Origin: Trichomonas tenax
Taxonomy: Eukaryota; Parabasalia; Trichomonadida; Trichomonadidae
Length of the DNA: 17,910 nucleotides
Direction of reading: 5' to 3'
Assembly (NCBI GenBank): GCA_023091735.1
Contig: JALKBU010001040.1
Coordinates: 1-17,910, forward strand
Position numbers and translations under genes: made by a program. Below the pieces are notes generated by a model. That model saw only the letters and a list, made by a program, of their open reading frames with translations, was not told the origin of the DNA and searched no databases. This document shows, piece after piece, positions 1-7,042 of this stretch (position 1 is the stretch's first letter; every line of letters starts with the position of its first letter).

Positions 1-190
1 GAACGAAGTGATTCGTTAGCTTTGGATACGTTTTGACTTTTGCCACATTATTAGGAGTGATTAAGCAGTCCTCAACAGAAAGAGGACAAACTTGTAAAGC
101 ATCACTTGTGAACTTCACTTTGATTTGGATATTACCTGCAAAGTCTAGAAGGAATCTAATAGTAATATCTTGACTATGTTTTATGCATAT
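1..190 (-). CDS. Possible partial coding frame running off the left edge
   Basis: The minus strand is open without a stop for 63 codons, from just inside an in-frame TAG (plus-strand cta at 191-193) to the window edge. The translation has a mixed, protein-like composition (for example FAGNIQIKVKFTSDALQ and VEDCLITPNNVAKVK) rather than the Lys/Asn/Ile/Phe-only look of local intergenic DNA. There is no in-frame ATG; the nearest ATG is in another frame and stops after four codons. It could be the inner part of a gene whose start was lost, an exon after an unseen intron, or a decayed copy. I do not recognise the family. Function is unknown and coding status is only likely. Confidence 0.33.
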   Translation of the reverse strand, partial: MCIKHSQDITIRFLLDFAGNIQIKVKFTSDALQVCPLSVEDCLITPNNVAKVKTYPKLTNHFV

Positions 191-340
191 CTAACACTAT
201 GCTTATACTATTTATTAAAAATTTTTCAATTCCAAAATTATTTCCAGAAAATCTTCCAGAAAGTTTTTATTTCCATCCAGAATCCAAAATATCTTCCAAA
301 GTCGCATCCCTATAATGCAAGAATTCTGTAATGGACTACA

Positions 341-3289
341 ATGAAATTCACTATGAATATTTTATTGTCACTTTTCGACAAATTTTTAAACGTCTTTTTT
401 CACATGCTCGAAAGCGAAAGTTCAGAGTTGATTCGTCTTCGACAAGAAAACTCTGAGCTTGTTGCTAAAATTGCCTCTATGAAATCCCAGCTGGACATGA
501 CTAATGTCGTATCAACACAATTGGAATCTGTATGTAACAAGAATGTTACACTAGAGAAGGAGATACGAGAAATACAAGGCAAATATGACGATTTGGCGAA
601 GCGTTTGAAGATTTCTGTTGAAAAAAATAATGAACTTCAATCCCAAATCGAATCATTTCATCTAGAAACACAATCAAACTCTTCTAAGGAAATTGAAAAT
701 TTCAAATCTAAAATTATTGAACTACAAAAGCAAATTAACGGACTCAATGATACAAATCAAAGTCTGTCACAAAAATTGGATGTAGCTATGCACTCCAACG
801 AAGATGCGAAACAAAAAATCAAAGATATACTAAATTCAGCAGAATCATACTTTGATCAAAAATTTATAACAATAGAAACCTTACAATTTCGATTCACACA
901 AAAAGAACAGAGTGAACGACCTACCCAAGTAATGCCGACTGATAATTCGGTGGATTTGGAAGTTATTGCACTCTGTAAAGAAATAAAAAAGTTAAAAAAG
1001 CAAAACAGAAAGCTAAATGCCAATAATCAAAGTTTAAATCACGAGCTCCAACTTGAAATACAAAAGAATAAATATGCATTGGACGCAGCAAATCGGAAAT
1101 ATCAAGAATCATTACAATCTGCCAGATTAGACATAGATAAGCAACATGTTTTGATTAAAGAGTTGACAACAAAGAATAGTGAACTCGCTTCTACTATTGC
1201 AACACAGAAAATGCAAATTATTAATGAAAATAAGGGAATTCATACTCAATTACATGAAGAAATCAATGATTTAGTATTGAAACTTGATGAGCGTGACATA
1301 TCTATCAAGCAATTAACCGATAATCTGACAAGTCTTAGAAAAGATTATAATGCATTAACAAATAAGTACAAATCTGTTCAAAATGGCAATAAATTATTAA
1401 AAGATCAACTATCAGAATCTAACAGAACTCGAGTTGAATTAAAATTTACATACGAGCATCTACAAACGAAATGTGAAGAAATTTCTCAACAGCTGACGAG
1501 TTCTGAATCGCGGTATATGTCGAAAGAATCTGACTACAGGGGTGAGCAAGAAAAGAACAAAGCACTTAATAATCAATTAAACCAATTGCGTTCTGAAAAT
1601 TCCAAATCAATGAAATTATTATCCGATGAACAAGTTAAAGTTTCAAATCTTCAACTTTGTGTTGATCAGCTATCAAAGGAATTAGGAGAGTCCAAAACTG
1701 CCTCTGAAACACAATCTAGAACTATTGAGTCACTCAACAAAAGGATCCAAGATTTATCCAATATAATATCAAAGAAAGAAGCTGAAGAAGCAGAACGCAA
1801 ACAAAAGTTAATTCTAGAAGAAAAGAAGCAAACGCAATATATTTCACAATTAGAAACACTTGGTGCCTCTGCATTTGAGATCAAGGAACTTCCACAAGAA
1901 CTACAAAGTCTAATATCAGATGTTGCAAGAAATCCTTCATTAAGAACGATTGCCAAAGTTAAAAATGTTATGACAATAGTTGCTCAATATTACAACAAAT
2001 TTATCAATGATAAAAATAATGAACAAGAAGTCGTTCAAAATAATAACGGCTTGCTGACAAAAATATTAAGCAACATTTTAGAGATGTTTAAAAATAACCT
2101 TGGACTGCAAATCGAAGTTGACGATTTAATTCAATCTGAACAAAACCTTACATTTATATCAAACGCATTTGCTGAAAGAAACTTCAAAATCCAAGAAGAA
2201 AATGAGAAATCAAATGAAAAGGAAAATAGATTACTCGAAATATTTTCATTACTGAATGTTGAAAATGAACACGAGGCTCTGGCTTCTTTAGAAGATCTGC
2301 TAAATTCTTTGAATTCATTGCAAGAGTTAGTAAAAGAACTGCGTAAGCGTAACAATTTGATCATTAAAGAAATAAAGTTAAAAGATGCTGAATGTCTAAA
2401 TAAGTTAAAAGATTTCGATAAACAGGTTTCAGAAATTAACGAAAAAGCAATACATCTCGAATCAGAAAATAGCGACCTCAATCTTAGAATTAAATCACTT
2501 GAACAGCAACTCCTCGATGAGCAGCAAGAACATGCTCAGGAACTTAAAACACTGACTGAGTCTCATGCCATTCAAATTGAAGAATGTGAAAATGCAGTAA
2601 AGAAAGCTAACGATCGAACACGTGATGAAATACAAAAGCGAAGTGAGATTGAAGATAAACTCCGTCGTGAAACTTCTGAGCGTGAAAAAATTCAACGTAC
2701 TCTTCAGTTAATGTACACATCAAAGAAAAAGTATGAGGAAGAAACTCATAAAGTTGCCAATGAAAAAAAGTTGATCGAATCGTCATTTCAAGAAAGGCTT
2801 TTAGCTGAGAGACAAACGATTACATCACGATATGAAGCCATGATAAATCAGCTTAAGGAACAGTTAAACGAATTGAAATCCGCAATCCATGAAAAAGACG
2901 AAAATATTGCTGAACTCGAAAATCAAAATAATGATTTATCACAAATGAACAAAGATTTGCAACTTGATATTCAAAAGTCCTCACTTCAAATGAAATCTAA
3001 TGAGGATCAATATCAAAGAGAGTTAAAATTAATCGAGAGTCAACTGACAACCAAAATGTTAACTCGAGAAAAAGATTTCAACCAAAAGTTGGATATTGAA
3101 CAACGTCAGGCCCAGTCCACTATCAGAGCTTTAATGGGTCGAATTGGTATTGAATTTTGTTCTTTGTTTAACACAACGGAAGAAATTAATGAAAAGAACT
3201 TTGAAAAGTTTGTAAAAACACTCAGGGTTAAATTCGATCAATTGTCTGACGAGAATAATAGGTTAAAGAGTATACTTTATCATCGATGA
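341..3289 (+). CDS. Long coiled-coil protein, 982 aa
   Basis: Almost the whole protein is heptad-rich, charged coiled coil (Glu, Lys, Gln, Asn, Ser, Leu), so it is expected to form a long rod, such as a scaffold, golgin or cytoskeletal linker. Trichomonads encode many such proteins. Two segments break the pattern: residues about 508-610 (from KELPQELQSLISDVARNPSL onward), which read as a compact helical module, and a C-terminal tail from about 926 (IRALMGRIGIEFCSLF). No enzyme motif, signal peptide or clear membrane segment is present. The start is uncertain. ATG 341 gives a hydrophobic lead-in (MNILLSLFDKFLNVFF); ATG 353 and ATG 404 (HMLESESSEL) are alternatives, and the coiled coil begins right after the last. 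TCA-Py-(T/A) initiator-like matches at 348, 368 and 400 do not settle it. The TGA at 3287-3289 is followed directly by TAAA and lies inside a perfect palindrome. The exact role is unknown. Confidence 0.9.
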   Translation: MKFTMNILLSLFDKFLNVFFHMLESESSELIRLRQENSELVAKIASMKSQLDMTNVVSTQLESVCNKNVTLEKEIREIQGKYDDLAKRLKISVEKNNELQSQIESFHLETQSNSSKEIENFKSKIIELQKQINGLNDTNQSLSQKLDVAMHSNEDAKQKIKDILNSAESYFDQKFITIETLQFRFTQKEQSERPTQVMPTDNSVDLEVIALCKEIKKLKKQNRKLNANNQSLNHELQLEIQKNKYALDAANRKYQESLQSARLDIDKQHVLIKELTTKNSELASTIATQKMQIINENKGIHTQLHEEINDLVLKLDERDISIKQLTDNLTSLRKDYNALTNKYKSVQNGNKLLKDQLSESNRTRVELKFTYEHLQTKCEEISQQLTSSESRYMSKESDYRGEQEKNKALNNQLNQLRSENSKSMKLLSDEQVKVSNLQLCVDQLSKELGESKTASETQSRTIESLNKRIQDLSNIISKKEAEEAERKQKLILEEKKQTQYISQLETLGASAFEIKELPQELQSLISDVARNPSLRTIAKVKNVMTIVAQYYNKFINDKNNEQEVVQNNNGLLTKILSNILEMFKNNLGLQIEVDDLIQSEQNLTFISNAFAERNFKIQEENEKSNEKENRLLEIFSLLNVENEHEALASLEDLLNSLNSLQELVKELRKRNNLIIKEIKLKDAECLNKLKDFDKQVSEINEKAIHLESENSDLNLRIKSLEQQLLDEQQEHAQELKTLTESHAIQIEECENAVKKANDRTRDEIQKRSEIEDKLRRETSEREKIQRTLQLMYTSKKKYEEETHKVANEKKLIESSFQERLLAERQTITSRYEAMINQLKEQLNELKSAIHEKDENIAELENQNNDLSQMNKDLQLDIQKSSLQMKSNEDQYQRELKLIESQLTTKMLTREKDFNQKLDIEQRQAQSTIRALMGRIGIEFCSLFNTTEEINEKNFEKFVKTLRVKFDQLSDENNRLKSILYHR

Positions 3290-3298
3290 TAAAGTATA
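3271..3298. repeat. Perfect 28-bp palindrome across the stop codon
   Basis: The 14-base half TATACTTTATCATC is followed directly by its exact reverse complement, centred on ATCGAT. It covers the last codons of the coiled-coil gene, its TGA stop (3287-3289) and the TAAA just after it. As RNA it could form a stem of about 12 bp with a TCGA loop, placing the stop codon in the stem. As DNA it is a symmetric site. The symmetry ends at both borders (G before, A after). Confidence 0.9.
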
Positions 3299-4185
3299 AT
3301 GTATGTAAAATATGTTTTGAATTAATTTCTTTTTTAAAAAAAAAAAAATCAGACCAAACAAAATTTAATTCAACTCATTAATAGTTTAACCTTATTAGTG
3401 GAAAGTTGGTAGTTTGAGCCCCATTTATCCAATACTTTTTTCCATAAGTGCTTTTCGTCCATTTTTCCTGCTGCGTGCAGCTACAGGGTATGGTGTATTT
3501 GCACATAGCAGCAAAAAGCACGAAATCTCCTTTTTAATGTCACATCAAATTAAAATAGATATTCCCCCTTTATTAATTTTTGACATTTGTTCACTTTACA
3601 TCGAATGTTACCTTTTCAAAATCTGATAATATGACGCTTTACAAGATGACTCATTGACATGCTAAACATTATTATATAACGCACTGCTTTTGGAAATATC
3701 ATTTTTGCAAGTAGGGATGCAAATTTGGAAATAAACCTATTATTTGTCACAAAAACAGAGGATTTTTCGATTTTATTATAGCCAATCAGTTTTTCAATGG
3801 CAGCTAGTTTTAATGCACTCATATTCATGTTTTTGTCAACTAGCGCTTTACATCTGACAGCAAATATCTTCTGGATGTATATATTATGCATTCAGATGGC
3901 CACATGATAGGAATGATTATTCCAACTCAAAAATATGAACATAGCTCATAAATATATAATCTTTTGAATAGTTCGATCTTTTCAATTCATGAGTATTACA
4001 AATTGTGAACATTTTGCGGATTAAATCTGTATGAAATTGAAAAGACCTTATTGTTTTTTTATTCCATTTCGTTAAACACTTAATGTTATTCAAATGCAAA
4101 GCTCAAAAAAGAAATTCCCATTTTGCTCATTAAAAATTAGAAAATGAAATCATACAGTATTTAATATAAACAACAAAACAATAAA
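3299..4185. other. Intergenic region between convergent genes
   Basis: This AT-rich spacer holds T6 followed by A13 (3330-3348) and one copy of a dispersed repeat (3948-3988). A small imperfect hairpin (CCTG...CAGG) sits near 3468-3488. Open frames of 60-91 codons occur (3414-3626 plus; 3616-3891 and 3917-4099 minus), but they have the Ile/Asn/Lys/Phe-rich composition of AT-rich noncoding DNA and match no family I know. I see no convincing gene or tRNA. Confidence 0.5.
3948..3988. repeat. Dispersed repeat, copy 1
   Basis: A 41-base block, starting ATAAATATATAATC and ending TTTTCAATTC, matches 17281-17323. By hand alignment there is a 2-base indel and three substitutions. Weaker similarity continues on the right (ATGAGTATTACAAATT against TGAGATATTGAAATT). 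Both copies lie between genes. The core includes GTTCGAT, so it is not only A/T simple sequence. Confidence 0.6.
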
Positions 4186-5091
4186 TTACTCCTCGAAATC
4201 AGCATTGTTCAGTGCCTTGAGAAGTTTGTGCTGCATCTCGTTTGGCATTATCGGCTCAATCAAAACGAGAAACGGCTTAATCATTGCATCTTGAGGCTTT
4301 GAAATCTTCAGAGCTCGCTTTTGCGATGATGGAAGTGATTTGAAGAAATCGAGATCGTAAAACTTTGACGGTGAAGGCGAATAATATGGCCAAACGCCGC
4401 TTCTTATCTGTGAATATAACCTTAAGCTTGCTTGCAGAATTGTGTCTCCCTCTTTTGCAACGACGTGAAGCACAGAATCAGTATCATTTAAGTATGTCAG
4501 TGCAAAAGTCTCCATTAACGACTGCGTTGAGCACTGCTCCAAGAATACCTTCAGGTATTCATAGTTAAGCGTTGGCTTTTGACTGATTTCTGTGGCTCCA
4601 ATAATTGCGTGTTCGAAAGTTGTTTCTAAAAACGTCCAATCATGCGTCACAATGGTTTCAAATTCCGAGAAATGCTTCGCGAGAGTGTGTTTTCCTGAGT
4701 TTTTGAGTCCTGTTATACAAATCCGTTTAATATTATTACTTTTTAGATACTCAATGAGTGGTTCTGCGGGGTTAATTGAGGAAAGAGCAAACGTAGGAGT
4801 AATTTGTTGCAGGTTTGCGAGCCATCCGATTGCCATTTCACGTGGAATTAAATCAATTTTATTCAAAACGTAAATAATCTTTTCGGAGAACAGCTTTTCG
4901 AATTGATGATATCTTCCTGCCTGTGGAGCACGAGAATCGAGCATTATTATGATTTTTTCTGATTTTGTGAAAACTTCGAGCAATTCCATGTATTTCTTAG
5001 GACCTACGTTTTGCGGTTTTACAATTTTCGTTATTCTGCCTGAATTCTGTCGAATGTGTTTGCAACCATTCTTCTGTTTATCTTTAAACAT
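4186..5091 (-). CDS. Divergent circularly permuted GTPase, GNL3/NUG1/YlqF group, 301 aa
   Basis: Motifs appear in permuted order: an LDSRAP motif at residues 51-56 (family DARxP), G4 NKID at 77-80, a G5-like ALSS at 102-105, and a G1 P-loop GLKNSGKH at 128-135. Near the C-terminus, SGVWPYYSPSP (231-241) matches the GKIxYYTxPP motif typical of GNL3/nucleostemin, Grn1 and NUG1 relatives. These are nucleolar proteins that help assemble and export the large ribosomal subunit, so that role is likely here. Oddities: His replaces the Ser/Thr after the P-loop Lys; no PGxT (G2) or DxPG (G3) motif follows; and at 301 residues it is shorter than usual, with little of the basic N-terminal domain. It may bind GTP weakly or act without hydrolysis. 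A TAAA occurs shortly after the TAA stop. It faces the coiled-coil gene tail to tail. Confidence 0.8.
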   Translation of the reverse strand: MFKDKQKNGCKHIRQNSGRITKIVKPQNVGPKKYMELLEVFTKSEKIIIMLDSRAPQAGRYHQFEKLFSEKIIYVLNKIDLIPREMAIGWLANLQQITPTFALSSINPAEPLIEYLKSNNIKRICITGLKNSGKHTLAKHFSEFETIVTHDWTFLETTFEHAIIGATEISQKPTLNYEYLKVFLEQCSTQSLMETFALTYLNDTDSVLHVVAKEGDTILQASLRLYSQIRSGVWPYYSPSPSKFYDLDFFKSLPSSQKRALKISKPQDAMIKPFLVLIEPIMPNEMQHKLLKALNNADFEE

Positions 5092-5934
5092 TTTTTAAAT
5101 AATCGTTTTCCAGTCAATTAGGAACCTTAAACATAAATATCTTTGAGTGAACGAATTCTCATTGACATCTCCACGTGACATTCATTCCTATGAAATTTTC
5201 TAAGTTTCGAGATATGCTTTGAGAAATCCCAAACGCATCATTGAAGATTCTTACATTCTCGAAAATATTGATTGATTTTAGGTTGCTCTTATTCAAATGG
5301 CTGTTGATGCTCTAGCATTAAAATAAGCAGAGATGTGCTGAAAGGATCAGAATAAAATGTTTTCATTTATTTATGGTTTTGTGTGACAGAATGAATTCCA
5401 TAAGAATGAGATTGATGAGGTTTATAAGCTGATGTGCAAAAGGGAGTACGGCTGAATATTGAGGGAACTCATTGAATTTTTCTGTGAGGTCCTCTCAAAT
5501 TATTTGGTCATTTCGCTACTCCCTTTCTCACTTTTAATTTTTAGCTTCGTGTGTTGGAAGGAAAAATCGCAAACAATATGGGCAATTACCGGAAACCTAG
5601 GACCCATATGTTGGTACACGAAATAACAAAAAATACCTAAAATTCACGGAATATCTGAATTGATCTTCCTTGAACTAAGCCAAGAAACATTAAATCTTTT
5701 GTATAACATGACAATAAAAATGCATAAAACTTTCTAACTATATATACTTGCGTTGGATTCAAGTGAATTTCGAAATCATTCAACCTTTGGATGATTTTCC
5801 GAAGAATGCGGCTTAAAGAATCCGCATTTCATTTGGTTTCATGTGGTCCTCACTATAAAGATGTGGATCACTGATCAATTATTCTAAAGTTAAGTTTGTA
5901 TTCGGGGTTCATGAACTATAATGTATCTTATTAG
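5092..5934. other. Divergent intergenic region without a convincing gene
   Basis: This spacer upstream of the GNL3-like gene has GC contents and short open stretches slightly above the usual background (for example 20-odd codons near 5390-5455 ending GGC TGA, and about 27 codons near 5797-5885), but each is closed by stops and starts without ATG. A 10-base palindrome GTTCATGAAC lies near 5908. No tRNA A/B-box pair was found. It may include decayed coding sequence, but I cannot assign any. Confidence 0.4.
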
Positions 5935-6285
5935 TCCTATCTATTGATTGCACATCATGCGCGATATCTCAGCGAGCATGATAAAGGCTTCCAAAGGGTA
6001 ATAATTTTGAAAATTATTGGAAATAATAAAAAAGTGGTACAAATGGCATGGACCTTTGCCAAATTGTTCGCTTCAAGATCTATCCAAACACTTCCCGATG
6101 AATATATGGATGCCAAAGTTATTACTGAAATGTCTAACAACTATTTTGGAACTAGTTATAGCACTGTTGGATTTGCAAAAATTAAAGGTATTAATGATAA
6201 TTTCATGAAACAGAAGCAAACAATCAATAGTAAATTTGTTACACTTTACCGAGTAGCCGAGTCTCTGACGAGCCGTAAAAATTAA
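5935..6285 (+). pseudogene. Orphan open frame, possibly a 5'-truncated gene remnant
   Basis: The frame opens right after TAG 5932-5934 and runs 116 codons to TAA. It has no ATG near the beginning; the first in-frame ATG is at about 6043, a third of the way in. The translation has a protein-like mixture (ARYLSEHDKGFQRVI; LPDEYMDAKVITEMSNNYFG; VTLYRVAESLTSRKN), better balanced than surrounding noncoding DNA. I do not recognise a domain. Lack of a start suggests a fragment whose front is lost, or a small gene starting at the internal ATG (about 80 aa). It sits just upstream of the tail-fibre-like micro-ORF, so both could come from the same decayed mobile or viral element, which is inference only. 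Confidence 0.35.
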
Positions 6286-6440
6286 ATGAAATCCTATATT
6301 TTTGAAAAAAAAAACTTTTTTGACTCTTTCCCGAAAAGTATTTGGTATCTAATACCTACCTAATACCTCAAAAATAAATTTGTTATATATTTTTTATAAT
6401 GAGATATAATATAATAATAGAGTAAAAAGAATAAACGAAG

Positions 6441-6581
6441 ATGTACATTGACACAGGTTTGAACATAGACGAAGCAGGAAATCACTCACATAATGTTAGT
6501 GGCAATACTAGTCTCACAGGTTCCGGAACAAATTATATCCCACCGTATATTACTGTGTATCCTTGGTATAGAACTGATTAA
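6441..6581 (+). CDS. 46-aa ORF resembling the C-terminus of phage tail-fibre/collar proteins
   Basis: This ATG-to-TAA frame of 46 codons follows an in-frame TAA at 6432. Its residues are unlike local AT-rich noise: Gly, Ser, Thr, His and Pro-rich, with EAGNHSHNVSGNTS at 11-24, GSGTNY at 27-32 and PPYITVYPWYR at 34-44. The order His-x-His, VSG, Gly/Ser stretch, then PPY-x-x-V and a final aromatic/Arg end is the pattern of the extreme C-terminus of short tail fibre and tail-collar proteins of bacteriophages and their relatives. A whole protein of that type is several times longer and has the collar domain upstream, which is missing here. It may be a remnant of a viral or mobile element, an acquired bacterial gene fragment, or an independent small protein. 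The resemblance is from memory of the family, not a search. Confidence 0.5.
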   Translation: MYIDTGLNIDEAGNHSHNVSGNTSLTGSGTNYIPPYITVYPWYRTD

Positions 6582-7042
6582 AAATATATATTTTTTGAAA
6601 TTTATCTTTTTATATTATTTTTTATAAGTAATTACTGAAGGACTTGATGAAATAGATTTTAAAACATTTGGTTATGAAATACCGCTAGGTATAAAATAAT
6701 AAAAGGTTTATAACTAACTAGAGATCCTTTTTAAAGTACCACACTGGGATGCTTAGAGCAATAATAAACCCTTAATTTTTCTCATTTTTTCTTTTTTTTT
6801 TCCTGGAATGTTCTGTCCAGAGTCGGTAGGCTCGGGTGGATTTAACATATTCCAGTCCAAACCCTTATTAAAAGTAAAAAGTTTTCAAAATAACATATAT
6901 AACATAAGCTACATTCTGAAGCTAATTAGGCAAAGCAAGAGGCTGCAGTTTTTTTTTTTTTTTTTTTGTTTGTTTGTTTGTTTGTTTGTTTTTATATTGT
7001 TTTTTCTTGAATCTATTTGATTTTGCTGCACGTTTAAGAAAA
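6582..7042. other. Upstream region of the P-loop gene
   Basis: This AT-rich spacer contains a 23-codon open tail at 6628-6699 (reading ITEGLDEIDFKTFGYEIPLG before TAA) that looks coding-like but has no start, a T-rich patch at 6780-6801, and the long T-run with a TTTG microsatellite at 6949-6991. No clear TCA-Py-(T/A) initiator was found next to the ATG at 7043. The short tail may be another piece of decayed coding DNA; it is too short to assign. Confidence 0.4.
6949..6991. repeat. T19 run followed by a TTTG/GTTT microsatellite
   Basis: Nineteen T residues (6949-6967) are followed by six GTTT units (6968-6991), ending about 50 bases before the ATG of the P-loop gene. Being simple sequence this close to a start codon, it may vary in length between strains and could affect promoter spacing. 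Confidence 0.95.

Noticed and set aside
3390..3470. tRNA-like stretch (AGTTGGTAGTTTGAGCCCC)
   Set aside because: The A-box-like part is only partial, no B box or acceptor pairing follows, and no anticodon stem can be drawn.
3616..3891. Minus-strand 91-codon frame as a gene
   Set aside because: Composition is typical of AT-rich noncoding DNA and no domain is recognised; it could be a relic but is not supported.
3917..4099. Minus-strand 60-codon frame as a gene
   Set aside because: It runs across the dispersed repeat copy and its composition is noise-like.
5905..5920. GGGGTTCATGAAC as a tRNA B box
   Set aside because: It is a simple palindrome, mismatches the B-box consensus in its second half, and no A box lies upstream.
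6700..6722. ACTAACTAG as a trichomonad intron branch/3' splice motif
   Set aside because: Only the branch-like ACTAAC matches; the CACAG ending and a paired GTATGT donor within intron length are missing, and no coding frame would be joined.
6974..7042. Extended N-terminus of the NTPase gene from ATG 6974
   Set aside because: The added residues are encoded by the microsatellite and T-rich DNA and read as Phe/Leu/Cys-rich noise; the domain begins after ATG 7043.
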